Assembly: GCF_019710575.1 (NCBI RefSeq)
Contig: NZ_JAHWFK010000004.1
Span: 124,001-188,000, forward strand
From: Paractinoplanes polyasparticus
GTDB lineage: Bacteria > Actinomycetota > Actinomycetes > Mycobacteriales > Micromonosporaceae
Direction of reading: 5' to 3'
Length of the DNA: 64,000 bases
Shown: piece after piece, positions 1 to 7,649 of the stretch
Layout: every line of letters begins with the position of its first letter
Position numbering within the stretch: the stretch's first letter is position 1
The notes under the pieces: generated by a model
Told to the model about the DNA's origin: nothing
The model's input: only the letters and a program-made list of their open reading frames with translations
The model's database searches: none
Translations under genes and position numbers: made by a program

Positions 1-957
1 CTGGGGCCGAGCGGCTCGGGCAAGACGACGACGCTCAACATGGTCGTGGGCTTCACCGAGCCGACATCGGGCCGCATCGAACTCAACGGCAAAGACATTT
101 CCCGTACGCCGGCTCACAAGCGCAACTTCGGCATGGTGTTCCAGAACTACGCGCTCTTCCCGCATCTGACGGTGGCCCAGAACGTCGCCTTCCCGTTGCG
201 CGAGCGCAAGGTGCCGGCGGCCGAGATGGCGAAGCTGGTCGGCGAGGCGCTCGAGCTGGTCGACCTGGGCGGCATGGGCGAGCGCCGCCCGCACGAGCTC
301 TCCGGCGGCCAGCAGCAGCGGGTCGCGCTGGCCCGCGCGGTCGTCTTCTCGCCCAATCTGCTGCTGCTCGACGAGCCGCTGAGCGCGCTCGACCGCAAGC
401 TGCGCCAGTCGTTGCAGCGTGAGATCAAGCGCCTGCACCAGGAATTGGGCCTGACGTTCGTCTTCGTCACGCACGACCAGGACGAGGCGATGACGCTGTC
501 GGACCGGATCGCCATCTTCGACCAGGGCCGGATCGTCGCCGTCGGCACGCCGGGCGAGTTGTATCACCGTCCGACAACCCGGTTCGTGGCGCGGTTCCTG
601 GGCGAGTCCAACGTCTTCGGCGGGCGTTACCGGTCGGCCGACGTGTACGAGTGGCACGACCGCAAATGGACGGTCCCCGAACCGGGCGACGGCAGCGAGC
701 AGCAATCGCTGATCGTGCGGCCCGAGCGCATGCGGATCGCCTCCGACGAGACGTCGGTGCCCGCCGGGAGCAACGTCGCTCCGGCCGCGGTCACCGACGT
801 CTCCTTCTACGGCACGTACTTCCGGATCGAGCTGGCCTTCGGTGACGACTCCGTCGGCTGCGCGGTGCTGCCCGTGGGCACACCGGCGTCGTTCGATCCC
901 GGCACACGGGTGATCGCCCACTGGCGGCCCGAAGACCAGGTCCTGGTGAGCGAGTGA
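1..957 (+). CDS. ABC transporter ATP-binding protein, PotA-like, 5' end outside window
   Basis: ATPase subunit of an ABC importer, probably of the polyamine/iron/sugar (PotA/UgpC) type, which powers uptake of a small solute. The reading frame is open from base 1, so the start lies upstream. Visible residues show Walker A (GPSGSGKTT at 2-10), the Q-loop FQNYALFPH near 47-55, signature LSGGQQQR near 100, Walker B LLLLDEP near 120 and the H-loop THDQDEA near 157. The C-terminal third, after RFVARFLGESN, is a TOBE-like domain typical of this subfamily. Permease and binding-protein genes are presumably to the left. The stop overlaps the region where the next gene begins, so it probably shares an mRNA with the catabolic genes that follow. 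The substrate cannot be read from the sequence. Confidence 0.93.
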   Translation: MGPSGSGKTTTLNMVVGFTEPTSGRIELNGKDISRTPAHKRNFGMVFQNYALFPHLTVAQNVAFPLRERKVPAAEMAKLVGEALELVDLGGMGERRPHELSGGQQQRVALARAVVFSPNLLLLDEPLSALDRKLRQSLQREIKRLHQELGLTFVFVTHDQDEAMTLSDRIAIFDQGRIVAVGTPGELYHRPTTRFVARFLGESNVFGGRYRSADVYEWHDRKWTVPEPGDGSEQQSLIVRPERMRIASDETSVPAGSNVAPAAVTDVSFYGTYFRIELAFGDDSVGCAVLPVGTPASFDPGTRVIAHWRPEDQVLVSE

Positions 958-965
958 GGAACACT

Positions 966-1898
966 ATGAACGTCGACTACGGCTTCACCACCGAATCCGA
1001 CAACCGGCAGCCCGACGAGCAGGCCGACAGCCTCCTCGTCGGCGCGGTGGATCTGCACCAGCACCCCGGTCCCAGCCCCTTCCCCCGGCGGATGAGCATT
1101 CTGGACGCGGCCCGCGACGCCTCGGACGCGGGCTTCCGCGCCATCGTGGCCAAGTCGCACCACCACAGCATGGTCACCGACATCCTCGCGCTGCGCGCGG
1201 CCGGACTGGCCGAGCTGTCGACCCAGGTCTACGGCGGCGTCGCGCTCAACCGCACGGTGGGCGGCCTCAACCCGTACGCGGTCGAGCTCGCCCTGCGGAT
1301 GGGCGGCCGCATGGTGTGGTTCCCGACCCTCTCGTCCAACGCCCACGTGAGGCACCACGAGCACCACGACACCGGATTTCCGACGTCCGAGGTGGAGCTG
1401 CGGCCCAACGAGATCATCACGATCCTCGACGAGAAGGGCGCCGTGCTGCCCGAGGTGCGCGACATCCTGTCGGTCATCGCGGCCGAGGACGCCGTGCTCA
1501 CCTGCGGGCACCTCGGGGTATCCGAGTCGTCGGCGCTGATCGACGCCGCGCTCGAGGCCGGCATCAGCCGCATCGTGGTCAACCACCCCATCTTCGTGGT
1601 GGGCGCCTCGGTCGACCAGGCCGTGGCGTGGGCCCGCAAGGGCGTCACCATCGAGCACTGCGTGGTCATGTACTTCGGCCGCGAGGAACGCCGGCGTGAC
1701 CTCAACGAGCTGCTGACCTTCATCAAGGAGGTCGGCGTCGAGCGGACGGTGCTGTCGTCGGACTCGGGGCAGAAGAACAACCCGCTGCCGGTGACGCTGT
1801 TCCGCCGGGCCGTGCGCGGGCTGCTCGACGCGGGCGTCGGCGAGGACGACATCCGGCAGCTCGTCGGCACGAACGCCGGGCGACTGCTTCTGCCATGA
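966..1898 (+). CDS. DUF6282 family amidohydrolase-like protein
   Basis: Likely metal-dependent hydrolase with an amidohydrolase/PHP-type TIM barrel. Visible metal-ligand candidates are H31 and H33 in DLHQHPGP, a histidine pair in KSHHHS, H in CGHLG, H in NHPIF and a late Asp in SSDSGQ; the end, GTNAGRLL, resembles the closing helix of amidohydrolases. About 310 aa. The ATG at 966 is chosen because GTGAGGA lies five bases upstream; a GTG at 954 overlapping the previous stop is the alternative. It sits between the ABC ATPase and a lactonase-like gene, with a 4-nt overlap to the latter. The family assignment is from memory of its N-terminal motif; the substrate is unknown. Confidence 0.8.
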   Translation: MNVDYGFTTESDNRQPDEQADSLLVGAVDLHQHPGPSPFPRRMSILDAARDASDAGFRAIVAKSHHHSMVTDILALRAAGLAELSTQVYGGVALNRTVGGLNPYAVELALRMGGRMVWFPTLSSNAHVRHHEHHDTGFPTSEVELRPNEIITILDEKGAVLPEVRDILSVIAAEDAVLTCGHLGVSESSALIDAALEAGISRIVVNHPIFVVGASVDQAVAWARKGVTIEHCVVMYFGREERRRDLNELLTFIKEVGVERTVLSSDSGQKNNPLPVTLFRRAVRGLLDAGVGEDDIRQLVGTNAGRLLLP

Positions 1899-2689
1899 CC
1901 GCGCTGTATCAGGTGACCGTCGTCAAGTACGGCACCCGGGAGACCGTCCGCAGCGACGTCTACCTCAACTACCACCTGTACGGCGAGCCGGACGGCCCGA
2001 TCGGCATGGACTACTTCTTCTGGGTCGTCCGCAACGCCGACCGCACGATCGTGGTGGATACCGGCTTCTCGGCCACGGGTGGTGCGAATCGGAAGCGCAC
2101 CACGCTGATCGAGCCGGTGGCCGCGTTCGACAGCCTGGGTGTCGACCGGACCGCCGGACCGCCGGTCGTGGTCACCCACGCGCATTACGACCATATCGGC
2201 AACCTCGGTCTGTTCCCGGACTCTCCGCTGCACATCGCCGAGGCCGAGTACGAGTTCTGGACCGGTCCCTACGCGACACGCACCCTCGTGCACCACTCGG
2301 TCGAGGACGACGAGATCGACCACCTGCGCCGGGCTTCGCGCGAGGGACGGCTGCGGACCTTCGAGAACTCGGTCGAGCTCGCGCCCGGCATCCGCGTGCT
2401 GCGGATCGGCGGCCACACACCGGGCCAGAGCGTGGTCAGCGTGGACACCACGGACGGCGTCGTGCTGCTCGCGTCGGACGCGGTGCACTACTACGAGGAG
2501 TACGAGCGGAACATGCCGTTCACCCAGGTCGCGAACCTCATCGACATGTACGACGGGTTCGAGCGTCTGCGAGCCATGCGACCGGATCATCTCGTCGCCG
2601 GGCACGACCCGGACACGCTCGCCCGCTTCACCCCGGCCGGCACCGGCACGCTGGCCGGGCTGGCCGCCACCATCGGAGAGGAATGCTGA
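1895..2689 (+). CDS. MBL-fold metallo-hydrolase, N-acyl homoserine lactonase-like
   Basis: Dinuclear-zinc hydrolase of the metallo-beta-lactamase fold. The HxHxDH motif is THAHYDHIG (H95, H97, D99, H100), followed by H174 in GGHTPGQS, D195 in LASDAVHYY and H237 in VAGHDPD, so all usual metal ligands are present. The N-terminal pattern (DTGFS, single domain, 264 aa) fits AiiA/AttM-type lactonases. In this operon it more likely opens a lactone or thioester intermediate of a catabolic route than quenches signals, but that is inference. The start overlaps the previous stop as ATGA, implying translational coupling. Confidence 0.88.
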   Translation: MTALYQVTVVKYGTRETVRSDVYLNYHLYGEPDGPIGMDYFFWVVRNADRTIVVDTGFSATGGANRKRTTLIEPVAAFDSLGVDRTAGPPVVVTHAHYDHIGNLGLFPDSPLHIAEAEYEFWTGPYATRTLVHHSVEDDEIDHLRRASREGRLRTFENSVELAPGIRVLRIGGHTPGQSVVSVDTTDGVVLLASDAVHYYEEYERNMPFTQVANLIDMYDGFERLRAMRPDHLVAGHDPDTLARFTPAGTGTLAGLAATIGEEC

Positions 2690-3594
2690 TGCGGATCGGC
2701 TTCGTGGGCCTGGGCAACATGGGCGGGCGGATGGCCGCCTGCGTCGTGCGCGCCGGCCAGGACGTGCTGGGTTACGACGTACGGGAAGAGAACGTGACCG
2801 CTGCCGGGGCCAAACCGGCGGCCTCGATCGGCGCGGTGGTCGACGGCAGCGACATCGTGCTGCTCTCGCTGCCGGACAGCAAGGTGGTAGAGGCCGTGGT
2901 CCTCTCCGATGGCGGTGTGCTCGCGCATGCCCGTCCCGGCCTGATCGTGGTCGACCTCTCCACCGCGGCGCCCGATTCGACCACCCGGATCCACGGGCTG
3001 CTCGCCTCGCGCGACGCGGCCTATCTCGACGCGGGCATCTCAGGTGGAGCCGCCGCGGCCGAGAAGGGGGCGCTGACGCTCATGGTGGGCGGCGAGGCCG
3101 ACGTGCTCGAGCGGGCGCGTCCCGTCCTGGATCTGTTCTCCGCCAACATCTTCCTGTGCGGCCCGAGCGGGGCGGGGCACACGGTGAAGCTGCTCAACAA
3201 CTTTCTCAACGCGACCGCTCTTGCGGCCACGGCCGAGGTGATGGTGGCCGCCCGCAAGGCCGACCTGGACCTGGCGACCGTCCTCGCGGTGCTGAACGCG
3301 AGCTCCGGCGTCAACTTCGCCACCCTCAACCGCTTCCCGAAGATCATCCAGGGCGACTACCTCAAGGGCGGGCTCACCAACACGCTGATGCTCAAGGACG
3401 TGAACCTCTACGTCGAACTGGCGGCGCGATTGGGCGTGGTCAGCCCGAACTCGGCCGGTCCCCTGGCCAGTTTCGGCCTGGCCCGCGCTCTCGGCTACGC
3501 CGACGAGATCAGCAACACGGTCGTCGACGCCCTCGGCGACCTGTCCGGCGGCGTCCGGTTGCACGAGAGCTCCACTTCCCGGGGGGACGTATGA
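2689..3594 (+). CDS. NAD(P)-dependent oxidoreductase, 3-hydroxyisobutyrate dehydrogenase family (first copy)
   Basis: Beta-hydroxyacid dehydrogenase that oxidises a 3-hydroxy acid, or works in reverse as a semialdehyde reductase. The Rossmann motif GLGNMG is at residues 7-12; the substrate loop DAGISGG holds S118; the catalytic lysine is K167 in GHTVKLLNN, with N171. About 301 aa, the normal family length. The ATG at 2689 shares one base with the preceding TGA and has GAGAGGA upstream; an ATG two codons earlier (2683) is also possible. A second member of the family lies two genes downstream, which suggests two related substrates or stereoisomers in the same route. Confidence 0.93.
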   Translation: MRIGFVGLGNMGGRMAACVVRAGQDVLGYDVREENVTAAGAKPAASIGAVVDGSDIVLLSLPDSKVVEAVVLSDGGVLAHARPGLIVVDLSTAAPDSTTRIHGLLASRDAAYLDAGISGGAAAAEKGALTLMVGGEADVLERARPVLDLFSANIFLCGPSGAGHTVKLLNNFLNATALAATAEVMVAARKADLDLATVLAVLNASSGVNFATLNRFPKIIQGDYLKGGLTNTLMLKDVNLYVELAARLGVVSPNSAGPLASFGLARALGYADEISNTVVDALGDLSGGVRLHESSTSRGDV

Positions 3595-3947
3595 GGATTG
3601 TCCGACAGTCGGACCGTGGACCGGCCGAGCAACGCATCACCGTGACCGGGCAGGTCTGGTTCGAGCCGGTGCTCCCCGTGACCGACGGCACGACGATCGC
3701 CAACGTCAGTTTCGCGCCCGGCGCCCGCACGTTCTGGCACAGCCACGAGGGCGGTCAGGTGCTGCAGATCGTCTCCGGACGCGGGCTGATCTGCCCCGAC
3801 GGCGAGCAGCCGTCGGAGATCCGGGCCGGCGACGTCGTCTGGATCCCGGCCGGCGAGCGGCACTGGCACGGCGCGACGGCCGACTCACCCATGACCCACC
3901 TCGCCATCTCGCTCGGCACGACGCACTGGGCGGAGGAGGTGGTATGA
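3591..3947 (+). CDS. Cupin domain protein
   Basis: Small single-domain cupin of 118 aa. Motif 1 is visible as FWHSHEGGQVLQIVSGRG and motif 2 as GDVVWIPAGERHWHG, giving the two His, one Glu/Gln and one further His needed to bind a metal. It could be a small dioxygenase, isomerase or decarboxylase, or a ligand-binding helper. ATGA overlaps join it to both neighbours (3591-3594 and 3944-3947), so it is an integral operon member lying between the two dehydrogenase genes. Confidence 0.9.
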   Translation: MRIVRQSDRGPAEQRITVTGQVWFEPVLPVTDGTTIANVSFAPGARTFWHSHEGGQVLQIVSGRGLICPDGEQPSEIRAGDVVWIPAGERHWHGATADSPMTHLAISLGTTHWAEEVV

Positions 3948-4792
3948 CGATCGCCTTCATCGGGCTCGGCAACATGGGTGGGCCGATGTCGTCCCTCCTC
4001 GTACGGGCCGGCCATGCCGTTCAGGGGTATGACGTGGCCGCGGAGGCCCGGCAGGCGCTCACTGCCGCCGGCGGCACGGCTGCGGAGACGCTGACCGAGG
4101 CGGTGAAGGGGGCCGAGGTCGTCATCCTGATGCTGCCCAACTCCGACATCGTCGAGTCGACCGTCCACGAGGCCGTGTTCGCGGCGGGCACCACCGTGAT
4201 CGACATGAGCTCGTCGGAGCCGCTGCGCACGCGCGCGCTCGCGCTCTCGTTGGAGGAGCAGGGCGTCACACTGCTCGATGCGCCCGTCTCCGGCGGCGTC
4301 GCCCGGGCCCGTACAGGAAAACTCACCATCATGACCGGGGGCCCGCGCGCCGATCTGGAACGGGTCGAACCGATCCTCGCCTGCCTGGGCACGACGACCC
4401 GGGCCGGCGAGGTCGGCGCCGGTCACGCCGTCAAGGCGCTGAACAACCTGATGTCGGCCACCCACCTGCTGGTCACCAGCGAGGCGATCCTGGCCGGCGA
4501 GAGATTCGGCCTGGACCCGGCCACGATGTTGTCGATCTTCAACAGCTCCAGCGGCCGCAGCGGCTCGACCGAGAACAAGTGGCCCAACTTCATCCTGCCC
4601 GGGACGTACGACTCCGGCTTCGGCCTGCGGCTGATGCTCAAGGACATGCGCATCGCCGTCGGGCTGGCCGCGCAGGTCGGCACGCCCGACCCGCTCGGGG
4701 AAGCCGCCGCCGGCCTCTGGGCGCGGGCCGCCGAAGCCCTGGACGCCGGCGCCGACCACACCGAGATCGTCAACTGGCTGCGAAAGGACTGA
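3944..4792 (+). CDS. NAD(P)-dependent oxidoreductase, 3-hydroxyisobutyrate dehydrogenase family (second copy)
   Basis: Second beta-hydroxyacid dehydrogenase of the cluster, 282 aa. It has GLGNMG at 7-12, DAPVSGG with S116, and catalytic K164 in GHAVKALNN. It matches the family better in its SGG loop (DAPVSGG) than the first copy (DAGISGG), and the C-terminal domains differ clearly, so this is not a recent duplication. It is coupled to the cupin gene by ATGA and followed six bases later by the CMD gene. Confidence 0.93.
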   Translation: MTIAFIGLGNMGGPMSSLLVRAGHAVQGYDVAAEARQALTAAGGTAAETLTEAVKGAEVVILMLPNSDIVESTVHEAVFAAGTTVIDMSSSEPLRTRALALSLEEQGVTLLDAPVSGGVARARTGKLTIMTGGPRADLERVEPILACLGTTTRAGEVGAGHAVKALNNLMSATHLLVTSEAILAGERFGLDPATMLSIFNSSSGRSGSTENKWPNFILPGTYDSGFGLRLMLKDMRIAVGLAAQVGTPDPLGEAAAGLWARAAEALDAGADHTEIVNWLRKD

Positions 4793-4798
4793 CCCGCG

Positions 4799-5563
4799 AT
4801 GGAGCTCACCACACGACAGCAGGAGATCAAGGACGAGTTCGTTCGCGTACGCGGAGCCTGGAGCGACACCTGGGAAGGCGTGCTCCGCCTCGACCCCGAA
4901 TTCCTGCGCGCCTACCTCAACTTCTCCGCCGTGCCGTGGCGCTCGGGCGTGCTCGATCCGAAGGTGAAGGAGTTCATCTACATTGCGATCGATGCGAACG
5001 CCACCCACATGTACCTGCCGGGCGTCCGCCAGCACATCAAGGCCGCCCTGGCCCTCGGCGCCACCCCGCAGGAAATCATGGAGGTGCTGGAGCTCTCGGC
5101 GACCCTGGGCATCCATGCCATGAACATCGGCGTGCCGATCCTGGTCGAGGTGCTGGCGGAGAAGGGATTGCGGAACGGCCCGGCGCCGCTCGACGACCGG
5201 CAGGAACAGCTCAAGGCCGACTTCACGAAGGCGCGGGGCTACTGGCACACCTTCTGGGACGAGATGCTGGAACTCGACCCGGACATGTTCGAGGCCTACA
5301 CCGAGTTCTCCTCGGTGCCGTGGCGGACGGGCACGCTCGAGCCGAAGGTCAAGGAGTTCGTCTACATCGCGTTCGACACGGCGGCCACCCACCTGTACGT
5401 CAAGGGGCTCAAGCTGCACATCGAGAACGCGATCGGTTACGGCGCCACCCCGCGCGAGATCCTGGAGGTCATGGAGATCGCGTCGGTGCTGGGCATCCAC
5501 GGGGTGACGGCCGCCGCGCCGATCCTGCTCGAAGAGATGGAAGCCGCTCAGCGGGCCACGTAA
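4799..5563 (+). CDS. Carboxymuconolactone decarboxylase family protein, two tandem domains
   Basis: 254 aa made of two CMD repeats, about residues 1-120 and 130-250. Each contains the helix pattern F-(I/V)-Y-I-A, ATH-Y, GATP-EI and LGIHG. The AhpD-type CxxC motif is absent from both repeats, so a peroxidase role is unlikely; a ring-opening or decarboxylation step on a lactone-like intermediate is more plausible. Last gene on the plus strand of the cluster. Its 3' end overlaps the convergent SDR gene by 16 bp. Confidence 0.88.
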   Translation: MELTTRQQEIKDEFVRVRGAWSDTWEGVLRLDPEFLRAYLNFSAVPWRSGVLDPKVKEFIYIAIDANATHMYLPGVRQHIKAALALGATPQEIMEVLELSATLGIHAMNIGVPILVEVLAEKGLRNGPAPLDDRQEQLKADFTKARGYWHTFWDEMLELDPDMFEAYTEFSSVPWRTGTLEPKVKEFVYIAFDTAATHLYVKGLKLHIENAIGYGATPREILEVMEIASVLGIHGVTAAAPILLEEMEAAQRAT

Positions 5564-6279
5564 CCGCCGTCCACGCTGAGGATCGTGCCGGTGATGCCGG
5601 CCGACTCGGGCGCGGCCAGGAACACGATCGCCCGGGCCACCTCGTCGGGCGTCGACATGCGGCCGATGGGGTGGTTGCTCAAGGTGACGGCGAGGCTGGC
5701 CGCCGGGTCGGGGTCGGCCGCGCGAGCCTCGTCCATGAAGCCGGTGTCGACCGCGCCGGGGGCGACGGCGTTGACCCGTACGCCCCGGGCCGCCCATTCG
5801 ACGGCGAGCTGCCGGGTCAGCTGCACGATCGCGCCCTTGGTCATCGCGTACGCGACCTGGTTGGGCACGCCGATCAGGCCGGAGATGGACGCGGTGTTGA
5901 CGATGCAGCCGCGGGTCTCGGCGAGGCGGGGCAGCGCGGCCCGGGCGAAGCGAAAGGCCGGGCGCACGTTGGTGGCGATCAGGCCGTCGAAGTCTTCGTC
6001 CGAGGTGTCCAGGACGGGCCGCCGCAGGAACCGGGCGGCGTTGTTGACCAGCAGGTCGAGCTGCCCGAATTCGGCCACCGCCCGGTCGATCGTCGCCCGG
6101 GGGGTGTCGTCGGCGGTCACGTCGGCCACCAGGGGCACCACCTGGTCCGTGTCGGCCAGGTCCTTGACCTCGGGCGCGATGTCCAGGGCAAGCACCCGAT
6201 AGCCCGCCGCCCGCAGCTCAACCACCACGCTGCGTCCGATTCCCCGCGCTGCCCCGGTGACCACCGCGCTCAGCTGCAT
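5548..6279 (-). CDS. SDR family NAD(P)-dependent oxidoreductase
   Basis: Classical short-chain dehydrogenase of 243 aa. The cofactor motif is TGAARGIG (8-15), the NNA motif is at 79-81, the catalytic serine is S131 or S133 in NTASISG, and Y144 and K148 form YAMTK. The C-terminus (GTILSVDGGYVAR) is typical. The start at 6279 has GAGGGGG just upstream; upstream in-frame codons belong to an unrelated remnant. A perfect 7-bp inverted repeat lies 19 bases upstream, so a regulator probably controls it. It converges on, and may belong functionally to, the catabolic cluster at 1-5563. Confidence 0.93.
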   Translation of the reverse strand: MQLSAVVTGAARGIGRSVVVELRAAGYRVLALDIAPEVKDLADTDQVVPLVADVTADDTPRATIDRAVAEFGQLDLLVNNAARFLRRPVLDTSDEDFDGLIATNVRPAFRFARAALPRLAETRGCIVNTASISGLIGVPNQVAYAMTKGAIVQLTRQLAVEWAARGVRVNAVAPGAVDTGFMDEARAADPDPAASLAVTLSNHPIGRMSTPDEVARAIVFLAAPESAGITGTILSVDGGYVAR

Positions 6280-6297
6280 GTCGACCCCCTCGCTGAT

Positions 6298-6314
6298 TGT
6301 ATGATTGTCATACA
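6298..6314. promoter_or_regulatory. Perfect inverted repeat, probable GntR/FadR-type operator
   Basis: TGTATGATTGTCATACA: 7-bp arms TGTATGA and TCATACA around a 3-bp centre. On the minus strand it contains TACAAT, a good -10 hexamer for the SDR gene, so a repressor bound here would block the promoter. The shape fits FCD-type GntR operators; the regulator itself is not in the window. Confidence 0.6.
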
Positions 6315-6401
6315 TTAACCCACGAGGGTGCCGGCCGACAGGTAGCAGGCGTTCCAAGAAAGTCGAGCGGCTGCCTTGACCGCCGGACCGGCGAGCCCCC
6401 G

Positions 6402-6660
6402 TCAGGCCGGGACGTCTACCAGCACCCTGCCGACCGTGCCCTGCTCGGCCGCCCGATGCGCGTCGGCCGTACGGTCGAGCGGGAAACGGACCAGCGGCAA
6501 CCCGCGCTCCTCGCCGACCGGCATCGCCCCCAGTCGGTCGGGTTGACCCCGGACACCGCGATCCGGACGCGGACCTCTCCGTTCCGGGCTCGGGCACATC
6601 CCGGTCGAGCAGCTGCAGAACCTCGGGGCCACCGTTGTCGCGGTAGATGATCGCCTTCAT
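6402..6660 (-). pseudogene. Remnant of a zinc-type quinone oxidoreductase (NADPH:quinone reductase family)
   Basis: The first 26 codons (MKAIIYRDNGGPEVLQLLD...) are the conserved N-terminus of quinone oxidoreductases. A one-base frame change then gives GEVRVRIAVSGVNPTDWG, the next conserved block. After that the family's central 200 or so residues are missing and a third frame gives the typical C-terminus FPLDRTADAHRAAEQGTVG with a stop at 6402. Normal length is about 310 aa; here less than 90 codons remain in three frames. The gene is therefore broken by an internal deletion plus a frameshift and cannot encode the enzyme. Confidence 0.8.
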
Positions 6661-6722
6661 GCCCCGACTCCTCCCCTACCGGAGGAAGGCTGCCACGGCG
6701 CCGGCCGGTGCCCGGCGACCTG

Positions 6723-7190
6723 TCAGGCGGCGGCCTCGCGAAGGGCGGCCACGGCCGCGTGGGGATCCGGCACGGTGACGGTGACCGTTCGCCCGCTGCT
6801 CAGGGTCAGGCGCAGCGTGGGGCCGGAGCGGACTGTGTAGCAGGTGCGGCTCGGGGTCCACCAGAAGCCCCAGGCCACGTGCAGCGGCGGGAGGTCGATG
6901 ACCTCGGCCCGATCGATCCGGTCGAGACGGTACGTCCGGCGTGGCCAGCCGAGCAGGCCGAAGCGGACGGAGACGCCGTTCGGGCCGGCTGCCGTGCGGA
7001 TGCTGGCCGCCGTCAGCACGTTGACCAGGACGACGACGGCGATGAACAGCACGGGCACGGTGTACGAGCCGTTTCCGAGGATCGGCAGGGGCACCGCCAC
7101 GGCCGCGCCGATCAGGACGAACGGCCAGTTCGTGGCCTGTCCGGTGTAGATGGTGTGCCGGCTCGGACCGGGGAATGCGGCTGCCGTCAT
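6723..7190 (-). CDS. Small membrane protein with PH-like C-terminal half
   Basis: 155 aa. Two hydrophobic segments (about 25-42 and 45-62) are followed by a soluble, beta-rich stretch with RTYRLDRIDRAEVIDL and RLTLSSGRTVTVTVPD, resembling the PH-like domain of small actinobacterial membrane proteins. It lies 51 bp downstream of a GntR-family gene on the same strand, a common pairing, so it is probably co-transcribed and regulated with it. Function unknown. Confidence 0.75.
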   Translation of the reverse strand: MTAAAFPGPSRHTIYTGQATNWPFVLIGAAVAVPLPILGNGSYTVPVLFIAVVVLVNVLTAASIRTAAGPNGVSVRFGLLGWPRRTYRLDRIDRAEVIDLPPLHVAWGFWWTPSRTCYTVRSGPTLRLTLSSGRTVTVTVPDPHAAVAALREAAA

Positions 7191-7241
7191 GAGATTCGTC
7201 CTTCCGGTGCTGTGGTCGAGCGCTGCGGGGAGAGCCGTGCG

Positions 7242-7589
7242 TCAGGTCAGCTTCTCGATGAGGCGAATCAGGTCGCGGCGCCCGAGCCCGTGTTCCCGGG
7301 CCAGGGCGACCAGGCTCTGCGCGGCCTCGGTGACCGGTGCCGGCTCGGTCACGGCCGAGGCCACCCGCGCGCCCCGGCCACGGCGGAACTCCAGCAGGTT
7401 CTCGTCGCGCAACTGCCGATAGGCGGCCAGCACCGTGTTGCGGTCGACCGACAGGGCCTCGGCCAGCTCGGCTGCGGGCGGCAACTGCTCCCCCACCACC
7501 AGCTCGCCCGACGCCACGCCCTGACGGACGCAGCCCGCGATCTGGTGCTGCAGCAGCTCCCGCGACGAATGATCAACTGCCCACCTCAT
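7242..7589 (-). CDS. GntR family transcriptional regulator, YtrA-like short form
   Basis: 115 aa. The N-terminal winged helix-turn-helix runs from about 10 to 75 (LPPAAELAEALSVDRNTVLAAYRQL), followed by a short tail and no FCD/UTRA effector domain, as in the YtrA subfamily. The start at 7589 is chosen over an in-frame ATG at 7646 because a promoter (-35 TTGCGG, 18 bp, -10 GATAAT) and an inverted repeat lie directly upstream, leaving almost no leader. YtrA regulators usually control a neighbouring membrane protein or ABC transporter, here the gene at 6723-7190. Confidence 0.88.
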   Translation of the reverse strand: MRWAVDHSSRELLQHQIAGCVRQGVASGELVVGEQLPPAAELAEALSVDRNTVLAAYRQLRDENLLEFRRGRGARVASAVTEPAPVTEAAQSLVALAREHGLGRRDLIRLIEKLT

Positions 7590-7628
7590 GGTGCTAGCAT
7601 TATCAGCACCATTTTGCCGTCGCCGCAA
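7590..7628 (-). promoter_or_regulatory. Promoter and autoregulatory operator of the GntR gene
   Basis: On the minus strand TTGCGG (7623-7628) is 18 bp from GATAAT (7599-7604). The 21-bp stretch 7590-7610 has 6-bp inverted arms GGTGCT and AGCACC and ends at the base before the start codon, so it covers the -10 box and the transcription start. This fits negative autoregulation and a nearly leaderless transcript. Confidence 0.6.
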
Positions 7629-7649
7629 GCCCCTGAAGGCGACCACTGC

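Noticed and set aside
3755..5797. 680-codon open frame on the minus strand
   Set aside because: Shadow of the plus-strand dehydrogenase and CMD genes; repetitive G/R/H-rich product, no motif.
5797..6660. SDR read as a 370-aa protein starting at 6660
   Set aside because: The extra N-terminus is the remnant quinone oxidoreductase; the SDR fold starts at 6279 with its own ribosome site and operator.
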